A DNA stretch of 64,000 nt from Oscarella lobularis. Taxonomy: Eukaryota > Porifera > Homoscleromorpha > Homosclerophorida > Oscarellidae. The position numbers were made by a program, and so were the translations under genes. The DNA is taken from assembly GCF_947507565.1 (NCBI RefSeq), contig NC_089181.1, forward strand, positions 2,923,614 to 2,987,613, written 5' to 3'. A model generated the notes under the pieces. That model saw only the letters and a list, made by a program, of their open reading frames with translations. It ran no database searches and was not told where the DNA came from. This document shows positions 20,584-32,600 of this stretch, piece by piece (position 1 is the stretch's first letter; every line of letters begins with the position of its first letter).

Positions 20584-22247
20584 TTATAATAATTGTTTAT
20601 TTTTCTTCCACTGGGGCGCATTTCGTTGCCATAGTTGGTAGAGGACCGAGTGAAAGGCGTCGAATGGGAGAGGGGGGTCGTTCCACGTTAGATGGATGTA
20701 GACCTTTGATCAGTGTACGGTGACCGTTGGAAATAAAAACAGTGAAAATAGAGCCGTACCTTTTGTATTTTCATTTGAAATTGTTTCAAGCGGGCAGCGT
20801 CTATTGCTAGCAAGAGATTCTTCATGTGGGGAATCTAACATAAGAATGTTCAGTGAACGCTGGGTGGGAAACTTGTAACTGACTCACTTCCGATTCTCGT
20901 ACTGCGACGCTTATCGACGACCAGTCGATCAAATCGGCCAGAGGAAGGTCGTAATAGTCGGCGATGATGACGGGAACAGATCCGAACCAGAGGCAATCCA
21001 TCAAACGAGGACTCCAAACCTATAGGAGTAGACGACTTAGAGATAAACGAGACACGTCAAACGAACACAAACAACTCGCCCTGTTTCCGCGGAGACACAA
21101 ACAGAATTTCGACTTTGAAAGAAGCGCTCGATACTCCTTGTCCGACAAGTAGCCGTCGATCAACGTAATATCAGGATCGTCGCGGAAAAGAGAACGAACC
21201 CTTTGTCGAACCCAACCTCTTATCATTTCCATAAAGATACATACGACGTCACACGAAATAACCGTTTACCTTTTCATATTTCCTGCAAAAAACGCCAGCA
21301 ACGTTCTCTCCACGGATTTCGTTCCCGCTCCTCCTCTGCCCGTGTGAGACAGGCTGCCGACACCGCGTCCGGGATGAGGCGGAAGTGCAATGTCCTTATG
21401 TGGAATATACCATGGATCGGCGTAGTCGGCCGTGTTAAACAAGCCAACGGCGTTCTTGTGCAAATTCGGATCGGCGAGTTGACCGCACTCGCCGCCCATG
21501 TCGTGACTGCATATGTACGCGTGGTCGACGCCGAGCGACGAATTCCAAAACGGATGCGTCCGCTTGATCCAGTCGACGATGCGTCGAACGGTGCGCGCTG
21601 CAACTCGTCCGCCTTCCACGCGATCGCGCACGGACTTCCGATACGCCGTGCAGCGCGTCGGGATGAAGAAAAGCGACGCTTCGGCGGGACTCTAAATATA
21701 TGCGTTGACGATTGCGGATGTGACGTCATATTGTACTTTTGTGACAAAACGGCTTCTTTGTAGTAAATCGATGAAGAGTTGTTCAACACCGTATTTGTAG
21801 TCATCTGGACTTTTCATTTCTAATCCTATTCTGACGTCATAAACATAGCTAATAATAGAAGGTGATATCAGCTGCGAGAGAGCGTAAGAGAGACAATTAC
21901 ATTTTCATTGTTGTCAACATTTGATTATAGTCGTCTCCAAACGGTAACAACGCCGATTGATCGTTCTGCAGGGGAAACGCCCTTTTCCTCCCGTCTGCTG
22001 AAAATTGTGCAGTGAGGAACAGCTTTTAGGCCACGTGTGGTTTGCATATAAGTTTGCAGAAATGATATCGAACTCTCACCTTGTTCTTCCGTCTTTCTGC
22101 CGTTGCACTCGTCGTAGAGCTACAGTGCGCACTAATTCGAGCTCAGCGCTACGTCAAATGCTTCCCCAAACGCACCCTGAGCGTGAAAATCGTTGCCAAG
22201 AGCCATACAAGACAGAACAGGAGAACGATCCAAAGTGGAATCTGCAT
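20584..22247 (-). CDS. Exostosin-like (GT47) glycosyltransferase
   Basis: A Golgi type II membrane glycosyltransferase. Exon 1 (start 22247) is almost entirely a signal anchor (MQIPLWIVLLFCLVWLLATI). Small exons then give LYDECNGRKTEEQ, DDYKYGVEQLFIDLLQRS and SPAEASLFFIPTRCTAYRKS. The exostosin core has VDHAYICSHDMGGECGQLAD, DIALPPHPG, LLAFFAGNM, SDKEYRALLSKSKFCLCLRG and the sugar-nucleotide motif CLWFGSVPVIIADYYDLPL. The last exon ends with VYIHLTWNDPPLPFDAF and a stop at 20584-20586. It lacks a GT64 half, so it resembles single-domain exostosin/plant-type GT47 rather than full EXT1/2. Acceptor and donor sugar are unknown. Confidence 0.85.
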
Positions 22248-22379
22248 CAGGTAGCGCGCGTTTCTAAACTAAATAAATGGCGTCAGCTTATCAATTAAAT
22301 TATCTTATAAGAAACTACCCCAGAAGAGTTTTAAATCATCTGCAATCTGTACAGTTACACTATATATGTATATATTTAC

Positions 22380-25300
22380 TTATATAGTTCCTTTTTTGAG
22401 TTTCAGCTTTTTCGCCTCCTTTTCTTTGCCCATTCTCATCAGATGTTCGGCCACGGTGTTTCTTGACTGAATCGTCTTAGGATGATCGGCTCCGAGAACC
22501 AGTTCGTTCGTCACAAACCAACGTTTGTAATGAGTCAGCGCTGCTCCGGGGCGCTCCAGTCTGCAGTCGTAAAGCAGAGCGATACTGAGATGAATTCTCG
22601 CCGCCATCTCGTGTCTGGGTCCGTACGAGCGCGTGCACAATCGCAACGCCTCTTCAAAGCACTCCAACATCTGACGCGGCGACGAGTTGTACGTCACGGC
22701 GAGACTCAGTAAAGATTCGATTTGACGAGACAGACAACCGAGTTGGCCATAGAGATCTAAAGAAAAAAAAAAGAAAATGATTCTCGTTCAGAAAAAAAAA
22801 TCCCGACGTGAAGCTCACCAACACACTCTTGCGTTATTGCTCTCGCATTGTTGAGCGCCGTTTCGCCGCACTGATCCAACGCTATGGCCGTCTGATGAAA
22901 GCTGAGAAGCGACAAGGCTTGCGCTAGACTGAGTCGATGTTGCTTTCGCTCCGACGGCTCCATCTTGTCCCCTCGCAATTCCAAGAGCGTTTTTCGGACG
23001 TCGGTCGAGCGTCGAGCGTGAGCGACGATCTCGCAACGAGTCTCGACGACTCGATCCGACTCCATCGTCAATTGATCGATCTCCTTGAGCGAATCGTTTA
23101 GAAGCGTCGCTATGGCCAACGTCAGATCGGCGATGCGATTGTGCCGACAGCCCAGCTGCTGCTCTTCTGCTTCGAGCGCCTCGTTCTAGACAAAACACCG
23201 ACAGATTAGGATCCAGCCCCGACTATTTTTATTTTCACAATTAAAAGCTCACCAATAACTTGCGTCCTTCGTCTCGCTCGTTCATCTTCGAAAGCAGATA
23301 GGCAACCCGTTCGCGTCGCAGCGCCACCTCCTCTTCGCTCGCATCCGACGAGGCGACGAGATTTTCCAGCGCTTCGTTGTAGCGAACGGCGGCTGCCTTA
23401 GGGCCGCCGGCCTCTCGCCAGTAATGCAGCAAGTCCATTACCTAAAAACAAACAAATCACGGGTATCAGATCGGGCGGCACACCGCAACAAAACACTAAC
23501 AAAAGCCTTACGTTTTCATCGGTGCATAAATAGTCGAAAACGGGCCATTCGGTGAGGCACTTTGCCAATTTGGCTCGATCGCCGATCTTTAGCAAATGAT
23601 AGGGCAATTCTTCTGCGCGACGCGCGTGATCGGTCGATTGATCAAAGTAGCCCGCCAATCGCGCGTGCCACCACAGAAATCGTTGCCGTTCTACTTCAGA
23701 TTCGTGTAGTCGCGACAACGATGACGTCTCGCCGCCGCCGCCGCCTCCACCGTCGCTGTTCAAAACAGTGGACGACGGCGGACGAAATGGCGAAAGACGG
23801 TTCGATTCGCCGCCGCCGCGAAGAAAATCGCTCGTTGGAACGTTCCCTTCGCCGGCGCCGTAAAACGTCGAACTCGTGCAAAACGAAAACGGAAACGACG
23901 ACGTCGACGCGCAGCGAAAATAGAGTCGAATAGCGGCGTCGCGCATCGCTCGATGAGCGAAATTGAGTCGACCTTCGCCCGAGTGTCCGAAATCGGCGAA
24001 AAGCTGACGAAGGCCGACGTTGACGTGACTCCACTGGGCGGCGAAGAGTCGCGGCGACGGCGGCGGATGAGCGGAGAAAATGCTCTGACGTCGATACCGA
24101 AGACGATGCGGCTGCCGATCGAAGCTCGACAGCGACGATACGTCGCCGTTCGACGTCTGCTCGGTAAAGGAGAGCTGCGAGAGTCCGTTGAGACTGCTGC
24201 GTCGAGCCGGCGGATGATAGCCGAGACTACTGCTACTCGAGTTCAGTCCCCCTTGTCCGCTATAGCTTCCGCGTCGACTCGAATCCCACACGCGACCTCG
24301 ACTGCCGCAGCTGCTACCACTCGATCTTCGCTCCGCGCGCGGAAGAGCGAGTGCCGCTCGATTGATTTCCGGACCGAGTCCGCTAATCTTTCGGCTTTCG
24401 GACGAACTATTCGCTATGATGCCGGAATCGGCTCCGTCGCGATCTGTCGTCGCCGCCGCCGCCGCCGCCGCTGGTCCCGTTTCTTCGGCAACAACGCTCT
24501 GAATCTCCGCGTCGATAGCGAGTTGACTATTGACGTTGTCGCCGTCCCAGTACTGACTTCGATTCCAGTCCATGAAGGGAATTATTCCGCCCGTTATGAA
24601 GGGAACGAGTCCCTGTTGGCCCAAGCACTGGCCTTCGACTTCGGATACCGTGCGACTGCTCGTCGACGCGGTCGAAAGAGCGCCCAGCATGTCGAGTAAC
24701 TCCGTTTCGAGGAGACCGTTTCTGGAACAAACCATTAGGCAGAGAGCGGCAATGATGAGACGGCCGCCGTGACACGTTACGCAGTCGATCAGCATTTTGT
24801 CCATCAATCTAAAATTTACTATGAGAAATTGTGTTGCTTCGCGCCCGGCTTCCAAAGTACCCATTCAAATCCTGTGGCAATCCCAAAACGACCGCCTCGG
24901 TTTCTTCGTTTGGGTATTGCAGCATTTCCTTGCACGCTTCGTTGACGTACATCAAGTTGCTGGAGCCGTGCTTTTCCGAGAGAACTCGAAGATGATCTTC
25001 GCTCAGCCAAAGGTTGTGGTGTCGCAGTATCGACTGAATGACGTCCAATCCCAAAGACTTGTCCTGTCGCGTCGAGACCAATTCCACAGGAGCAGGCTTT
25101 CGATTGCGTAAGATCTAGAATTAGATTAGATTAGATTAGCACACAGTGCGTCACACCTACTGCGCCCCACCCTAACGCTATAATTAGATTAGCAAAGCCA
25201 ACTGACTATCGAAAGGACACGATTTTAGTTTTCTGTTCTTTCGCTGCGGTCACAATTTTATGTGTAGTACTAGTATGTGGTGTTGGAAAAAGAAAATAGA

Positions 25301-28300
25301 AAAAAAAAGAAAAAAATTGACTTGACAGGAGTGGGATTCGAACCCACGCCTCCGAAGAGACTGGTGCCTTAAACCAGCGCCTTAGACCGCTCGGCCATCC
25401 TGCCATCGCACGGTGAGACTGGCTCAACGTCTCCTGTTATACGAGGTGGCAGCCGCAGCAGGATACTACAACGCGGCACCGCGATTTCCTGCGCTACTGC
25501 AGAGTGCAATGCAGCGCAAAAAATCCTTTGGAAACCCACGGAGTCCGTGGATGTCTAGCAAACTCTCTATACACACGCCCAGACACCCTACCTTTGCAGT
25601 TGTGGAATCAGAGCTCAATGTTATAACAACTTTGAGTGAATCCGGCAATTTCGCGGGAAGCCACTTCAAAGCGTGAGCATTCTGCCCATTTTCCAGCTAC
25701 GCACAGACAAAAGAGTAGAAGCCACAAAAAAAACCCCACTCTAGCCATACCAAATCTAATTGGCTAAAGAACAGGACGACTTTCTCGGTACCACATCGAG
25801 ACAACATCAGACCGATTTCTCGCGTCAAAACATTGACGTCGGTCGGTAACGAGTCGGCGAAACCGAGCGGCTCAAAATGCCACAGTCTCCACAACAACTG
25901 TCGCAAATTTCTCGATCCGGGAACAGCGCCGACAAAATGATAGAATATCTTGCACGGCGGACGACTCATAAACGAGACGGTCGCGCTCGCTTCGTCCTGT
26001 CGCTGCAGATGACGAATGCAGTGACCGATGACGGACGACTTTCCCTCGCCGGCATTCCCGGATATCAGCAAAGGCGTTCCGGCTCCCTTCCCATTCACAT
26101 AGGACATGACCTAAAAAGCAAAAAAAAAAGAAAACGCGCGATTTTCTTCTAAAAAACCTCTCGATCTTTTTCTCTAACCTGTTTTTCTAAGTAGCCGTGT
26201 CCAAAGCACGGCTGCTCGGCGGCTCCGTTGCTCGAGTCGCCGATTACGCTCTCGTGCGCTTTCCACGCGGCGGCGACGAGGCTTTCTTCCGTGCAAACGT
26301 CTGGAACGTTTATCGATCGCCACGGCGACGCCGTCTTTACGGGAAACTGTTTTGATATCCTAAACGAGCGAGCGTTTATGCCGAATGAATGAATCGATCA
26401 AAGAAACAGACTGCGTCTCCCGATCGTTTTATGTTTAAAGAGGGACCACCAATTGCTTAGGTTAGGGGGGTAAAACTTATGGGACGAGGATAGGAAACGC
26501 CGTATCCTCTTCCAGTCCAAACACACTTTACGGTCATCGGCGGTGCGATCGGTTGACCGCGAGCATGCGAGGGGACCACCCGCCAACGAAAAGTTCCCGG
26601 GCGAACGCGCGAACCGGGCGCGCGCCTAATTACCTTTCTTTGAAGTGCTCTGTTACGAGGTGAGCGAACGGTTCGAGGCCTTGGAGCTTGATTTGTCCCA
26701 TTGCGTACGACTCGTCTTTCAGTATCCAGCACTTGTATTGCTTGATTTGATTCTGGGTGGGGGCGAAACGTCAGCCGGTGTCCCTTTTGAGCAATTAACC
26801 GAATCATGCAGTACCGGAAATTTGCTTTTCAGCTTCGTCAGAAGAACGTCGCGACGAACTTTCGCTTCGGACGTCTGATCGACGAACTGCGAACGGGCAT
26901 CGGTCGGAAGACCAATCAACGAACTGGGATCGCGTACAAAGAAACCGACTAGAAAAAAAAAGAAACCATACGTTGTAGTCTCGCGCGCTAGACGCCGTTC
27001 GCATACCGTTAGGATTTTTGTCGCGATAGGCAGCATTGATGATCTCTAGTTCCTGCATCGACAGACCGTGTATCCAGCCGTAATTTGCCGCAATGCCACC
27101 CGAGACGTCGTTGACCGTCGGAATCCATCCGACGAGTTCCGACAGAAGAGAGAGAAAGAAAAAGCCGCCGCTATCATCTTCGCGGCATCTGAAAAAAAAA
27201 TAACGCTCCAAATTCTTTGTCGTCCGTCGACGACCTGACGGTCGGCACGCGCGCACCGTTCGATCTCTCTTAGGGACGCTTCGAGACTCTCTTTCGTTCT
27301 CGGCTCCTTGTCGAGACCCTGAAAAAAAAAACGAGACGTCTTTAGACAAAGAAGCCTTAGATATCCAAGCCGCGCGAACGAACCCAATGCAAATCGGTTG
27401 CTAAAAAATGCAGTCGTCGCGCTTCGCACCACTCGTGCAGCTCGGGAAAAACCTGTCCCAGGACAAACAGATGACCGATCGCTCTTTCCTCCTCCCTTCT
27501 CTTCCTGGACGCGTTTCCCAGGCGGGCCCCCACTCGATCGCGCGTTCGTCTTGTGTTACTACTTCTCATTCTTTCGCGCGCGGGAGGTCGAGCGATTCGA
27601 TTTGCATTGACCTCCATCTCTTTTTCTAACGATTCACCCCCAGAAAGAATCGTAAAGCGAGCACCCGCCCCCGTACGTCCGATGGTGCGGCTGCGAACAA
27701 TCGATGACGAGAGGACCCCGTCCGTGTACATCCGTCGTCGCGGTAGGTCCGCGCGCGCGGGCGAGAACGGGGTGGATGCCAAGGGCTGTAGGCGTCTAGT
27801 CACCGTAGCATGCAAAGCACAACGTTGTGTCGTTTATACAAAAAGCCTGCTGCGACACCTTCGCGCGCAGATGGAAGCGGTAATTGAAGCCCCGTAGTGC
27901 TCATCTATGTATCTGTGCGTGTGTGTGTTCGCGTGTGTCCTTTTCACCCACCTGGTTGGCCAGCACTTCGCGTTCCTACGCGAGGCAAACTCAACGTTGA
28001 GGAAAAGGCGGTGGGGCGGAAAAATGCTTACCGATTGAAAATCCGAGAACGTCGACGAGACGAAGAGACGTACCGTTTTCCAGTCGCGCGTGTGATCGAT
28101 CGTATACTTCTTTTCGCGATTGCAAGTCATTTCGACAAATTGCCATCGTTCGTCGATGCCCGTCGGCACCATGGTCGCTATGCGCGCGAACGAGAGACGA
28201 GGCGTCGAGAAATTGGCAAGCGATCTTTTGCTCCCGGCGACGGCGGTGGAAAGGACGATTTCGTCGTCGTTGTCGTCCAGCGGACGCACGCGACGATTTC

Positions 28301-28352
28301 GTCGCGTTAGACGGGTCGCCGACGATCGGCTGCACGATGCAGACGTTCCCAT
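22380..28352 (-). CDS. Myristoylated DUF4062-NACHT-TPR STAND protein (TTC41/nephrocystin-3-like)
   Basis: A large multi-exon gene. The start at 28352 gives MGTSASCSRS, a good N-myristoylation signal (Gly2, Ser6) like nephrocystin-3. DUF4062 follows (TVRLFVSSTFSDFQ, EREVLANQVFPELHEWCEAR, LHFLATDLHW, EASLREIERC, YGWIHGLSMQELEII). The NACHT P-loop is TPLLISGNAGEGKSSVIGHC with KVVLFFSQLDLV as Walker B. A winged-helix-like part (LIIAALCLMVCSRNGLLETE) follows, then a Ser/Gly-rich insert and C-terminal TPRs (MLECFEEALRLCTRSYGPRH, VLGADHPKTIQSRNTVAEHL). Such STAND ATPases act as oligomerising sensors or ciliary scaffolds. Which applies here is unknown. One 477-bp intron (25115-25591) contains a tRNA-Leu gene. 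Confidence 0.8.
25323..25404 (-). tRNA. tRNA-Leu (anticodon AAG)
   Basis: An 82-nt type II tRNA. The GGCAGGA / TCCTGTC acceptor arms pair with one wobble. A box TGGCCGAGCGG and B box GGTTCGAATCC are intact. The anticodon stem CTGGT/ACCAG frames loop TTAAGGC, giving anticodon AAG. There is a variable arm and no intron. T-runs just downstream serve as a Pol III terminator. It lies in an intron of the STAND gene on the same strand. Confidence 0.95.
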
Positions 28353-28720
28353 TTTAGAGGCCTCCTTTCGATCTCATGACGGAACGCGGTTGTAAGGCGA
28401 CCTTCGAGCGGAGGCGGGGAAGGCGGAATGATGCGCAAATCGAGGCACACACCACGCATGTACTGGGAGACCGACGAACTGGGTGGCTAATTTATGCCGA
28501 TTTGATTTGTCTCGTTGCTGCACGTGACAATATTTTAGCGCACACGTGCAGCAGCCGGAAATCGAAAACGAGCCACACATGCGCGTGCACAAAAGTTTTC
28601 TTTACGAGTTACGACTCCAAAGAACGATCTGTACCTTTTCTAGGCCTAATTGATTGCGCGTGAAACATGAAAAATTCCAAGATACGGCATCATAGCGCGC
28701 GGTAGACCAACCCGACAACA
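28353..28720. promoter_or_regulatory. Divergent promoter region, STAND gene / ADPGK
   Basis: A 368-bp spacer between start codons. No exon is supported. It contains several CACGTG-like strings (GCACGTG near 28520, ACACGTG near 28542) that could be E-box sites. This is only suggestive. Confidence 0.4.
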
Positions 28721-30179
28721 ATGGCCAGCTCAACGTACACGTTGAGCGCCGTCGTTCTCGTACTGACCGTCATCGTAGCCGTCTATTACAATCGTCAACA
28801 AGAGCGAGAGTTAGATACGATTCTAAAAGCACTTCTTAGAGCGGAGGCGAAAGCGGTTCTCGCTGGCCCGCGTCGTCCGCGCGTCGCCGTCGGATTGGGA
28901 GCGTGCCTCGACGTTCGCGTCGACGCCTTACGACTCTTTCGCGCAATCGGCTACGATTCGCCGTCGCGCGCTCGTCATCACGATGTGATGACGTCAGAAA
29001 AGGACGTTCGAGAAACGTTCGCCTATTTCTTCCAGGCGAGCGCAGCGTCAGAGTGAGATGACTAACACGTGACGATTAATGTCATACACGTGATGATTTT
29101 CTAGGCGCTACGTCAGCAATCGAACCTTGTTCAATGAACTTCTTGAAGCTGCAAAGCCGATTGCCCTATCTCACTCTATCCTTGGGGGCAATGCTGCTAC
29201 AATGGCTCGACGATTTGCTAACGAAGGCTGTGACGTTCTCCTTGGCGCGCGGATGAGCCAATTGACGGCCAACGTCTCGCTTTCGCCAGCCGTCAAACTT
29301 GCCGCCAATTTCGTCGAAGAAGACGACGTGCATCTGTGCATCGAGTATAACACAGCAGACAAGTGGGGACGCTTCGCATCGACGCGAGCCAATCGCTTCT
29401 ATCTTCACAGCGACATTCACAATCCTCAGCTCGGCTCTCTCAATCAATTTGCCGAACAACTCAAATCGTTCTCGCCTTCTCTCGTCGTCATAGGCGGCCT
29501 TCAAATGATGGACAACTATCCGTTCAGAGACGGCGAACGCCAAGCGCTCATCAAACGTCTCGCCGACGCGCTTGCTTCCCTGCCCGAATCGACGCTGGTT
29601 CACTTCGAAATGGCTTCGCTCACCGATCACAGTCTCCTCGACGAGCTGATCCGATTTCTACTGCCTCACGTCGACTCTCTCGGCATGAACGAACAGGAAC
29701 TGCCGAATCTCATCAGCATGCTCAAGTTCGGCAACGTCACGCTCTTATCCGAACCGATTCCGCGCGTCGCGAGCGTTCTCGACGAAGTGCGCGCACTCAG
29801 CGATCTCCTCAACGTCTCGCGTCTGCACGTGCACACGCTCGCCTTTCAAGCGATCGTGACGGTGAACGGATCGCCGTGGCGAAATTCCATGGCCGCCGCC
29901 GCCAAGGCGTCGCTGACGGCCAATCGATACGTGTGCAATTCGGCTCGCGTCGATCTCGACAAATCGCGGATGCTGCTCGACGATTCGTTTTCGCTGAGTC
30001 TTCGCGGCAACGGCGAGAGAGTGTTTTTAGAGGACACGCGACCGGTTGCCTGTTGGAAGGAGCGGGAATTGGAATTCTGCGTGGCGCCGGGACTCGTTTG
30101 CACGGACGTCTTTCAGACGTCGGGCTGCGGAGACAACATCTCGTCCGCAACTCTGGTGGCTCAATTTGCTGCCTCGTAG
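28721..30179 (+). CDS. ADPGK: ADP-dependent glucokinase
   Basis: It phosphorylates glucose with ADP as donor. The animal enzyme is ER-anchored and facing the lumen or cytosol. Exon 1 starts MASSTYTLSAVVLVLTVIVA, an N-terminal anchor, then VAVGLGACLDVRVDALRL. One intron (about 29053-29104) joins in frame. Exon 2 has ILGGNAATMARRFANEGCDV, LVVIGGLQMMDNYPFRDGER, VHFEMASLTDHSLLDELI, DSLGMNEQELPNLISML, RLHVHTLAFQAIVT, and the catalytic FQTSGCGDNIS with the general-base Asp. Full length and well conserved. Confidence 0.95.
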
Positions 30180-30296
30180 CAGCGACGATGACTCCGACAG
30201 GATTTTTAGAATATTTCGATATGATAGGACACAAACTACGTAAATGTGGGGAAAAAGTTCAAGTGGGTGGGGGAAAGAAGTAAAAGAAGGAAGTGA

Positions 30297-31002
30297 CTAA
30301 ATATCTTGCGAATCGACTCCCATTTTACCTACAACTTCGTGGTTTACAACCTACATAGAGAAGGGTTTTGGAAGGAGAGGGGAGGGGAGAGGGGGGGTTC
30401 TTACAGCTCTGAATTCCTCGTATGAGATTTTGCCGTCTTTGTCTTGGTCAGCGAAGAGAATCGTCTTGTCGACGATCTGCTGCAATTGGCTTTCCTTCAG
30501 GTTTGTGCCGACCATCATTTTGAGCACTTGAAACAGTTCGCCGTTCGAAATGAAGCCGTCGTTGTCCATGTCATATATCCGAAAAGCAACTAAAAAGTAA
30601 TTCTTAATTAAAACTCTGATTAGGAAGAGAAGAATACATTTGAGCTTCGTCTCCTGATCTCCTTGTAAGCTGAGCTGAGACATTCCCTCAAGAAACTCTA
30701 AATAGAACAATACATATCATAGAAGAGTATATACATTATGCTAATCTGTCAAAGCCACAGTTACACGTGCAAAGATTTTACTACAGTCTCCACTTCCTAC
30801 GTTTATGTAAAACTATTCTCATCACCTTTGAAATCGATCTCGCCATTCCCATCCTGATCAAACACGTCGATGACCCGCTGCACGAGCGGATTCTGCTGCA
30901 ATTCCGGAAGTGCCATGAATTCCTCGACGCACAGCGATCCGTTCTTGTCCAAGTCCATTTTCTTGAATCGTTTCGCGAGTCGACGAATCTCGTCCGTTTC
31001 GA
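30297..31002 (-). CDS. PPP3R1: Calcineurin regulatory subunit B (first coding exon not found)
   Basis: The Ca2+-binding regulatory subunit of the protein phosphatase calcineurin. Visible exons give [20 protein letters not shown] and [22 protein letters not shown]-hands [37 protein letters not shown] and [12 protein letters not shown], and [20 protein letters not shown]. All four loops look functional. The last small exon gives [17 protein letters not shown] and a stop at 30297-30299. No ATG with the usual MGN myristoylation start could be linked upstream of 31002, so the N-terminus is unresolved. Confidence 0.88.
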
Positions 31003-31471
31003 CTTGAAGAGAAAAGAATCGAGGCGTAAACAAAGCAAAATCGACGTATTCGTCGTAGGATATAATGGGGAAAGTCGCCAGAAAGCGTACAGGACACTGC
31101 TCTACGTCACGTCCTACATTTAGTTCCGCCGATTGCTGGGATCATAGAGCTTTCGTTGCCCTAGAAAGTATCGCTAAAGTGTTCTATATCGATAGAAGTG
31201 CGTTCGGAGTCGTCGTACCATTTCTAAAACGTTCTTTCGCTTTGTTTCCGAACCCGATAGGAAGTGAGCAACGCGCGCTAACTTGCGAAGCTAATTTGCC
31301 TTTTTACGTGGTAACTACTTAACGAAAGACGGATGTATTGCAATGCAAGCTTTGTGAAGCTAGTCTAGACTGCGCTCGTTCAAGATAAGCTTTGCTGAAA
31401 CGTTGTATATTGCCAAGTTGTCAACGCGATAACGCACGTTGAGAGGAAGTCCCGGTTGTGAGAGTAAACGC
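31003..31471. other. Divergent region, calcineurin B / RRP36
   Basis: This should hold the missing calcineurin B first exon and both promoters. No ATG-started exon with a usable donor was convincing, and no repeat was seen. Confidence 0.4.
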
Positions 31472-32565
31472 ATGGAAGAGGTAAGTTTCTTTACCTTCGC
31501 AACTGCCTTTTCTGTTCATTTTTCTCTAGAAACGATCATCTTTTGACCGCATAAAGTCGATGTCTTCGACTGATTTGGGCGACGTGCCCTTAGAAGAACT
31601 GCAGCTCCTGAAGAGCCAAATTGGAACGAGAAAGTCAGAATGTCAATCGAGTCGATATTGTTATATTGACCTACTTTACAGATATCGAGAAAAAATTGAA
31701 AAGAAGATGCTGAAAAAGAGAGAGTCGGAGACAGAAGAAGGCGATATCACTCCTCCTTCAGAAAAACGTGGGACAGCAACTGTCAAGAAATCATTCAAAC
31801 GAGCGAACAAAAACAGGTTAATTAGGCGTATAAAATAAAGTCAATTGTATATAAACTAACTGGGATACTTAGACCTAGGGAGATGTCGTCAAAAAAGCCT
31901 GTGCGTAAATTGAGGGAGATTGTTGTTGTGGGAAAGAAGGTGACTAGGACGAGGTATGGGGAACGTGTTTTGGAGTGTTGTCTCCAAGGTGAAAAGAGAT
32001 CCTCGTTTTGACGACCGATCTGGTCACTTGAATCCTGATTTATTCCGAAAGTCATATGCCTTTGTAGAGGATCAGAAAGAAAAGGAGAAAAAGGTACACA
32101 TTAGTAGAAAATTTTGCAAAAGACGGAAAGCCATTTCCTGTGAGTCTAGTTGATCAAGAGGCAGATTAAAAGGACAAAAAGCGTTGGAAAGAAAGAGAAA
32201 TTGTCGTCGCTACTTCAAAAAGTCGAACAGAGAGAAAGGGAAGAAAAGCAGCGAGAAGAAAAACAAAAAGTCAATCGAGAGCTAAAGAAAGAACGACACG
32301 AAAAATCGAGAAAAGGCGGAAAACCGTTCTACCTCAAAAAAGGTAATGACGTCACGTGAACACCTCCAAACCGCGCGCAATTTTTCCCCCGTTCACTGTA
32401 GCCGACCTAAAACGAGTGGCGTTGGCAGAGAAGTATCAAGCCCTGAAAGAAAAGGGAACCATAGACAAATACCTTGCAAAACGACGCAAGAAAAACGCTG
32501 CTAAAGAACATCGATATTTGCCATACACAAGAAGAGAAACGCAAAAAATTAGAAAAGATCAGTAG
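31472..32565 (+). CDS. RRP36: Ribosomal RNA processing protein 36
   Basis: A nucleolar factor for early 18S rRNA cleavages in the small-subunit processome. A tiny first exon (ATGGAAGAG, 31472-31480) is spliced to RSSFDRIKSMSSTDLGDVPL and LEELQLLKSQIGTRK. Later exons carry the family hallmark KVKRDPRFDDRSGHLNPDLF, basic coiled-coil KEKEKK, SLLQKVEQREREEKQREEK, GGKPFYLKKADLKRVALAEK and the C-terminal KYLAKRRKKNAAKEHRYLPY. Very Lys/Arg-rich throughout, as usual. The stop is 35 bp from the end of the convergent cyclin gene. Confidence 0.92.
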
Positions 32566-32600
32566 TAGTAGTAGTATATAGTACTAATATACCATAATTT

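Noticed and set aside
23953-24699. A 248-codon plus-strand frame in the STAND gene
   Set aside because: Antisense of an exon with Ser/Gly/Arg-rich coding; no domain.
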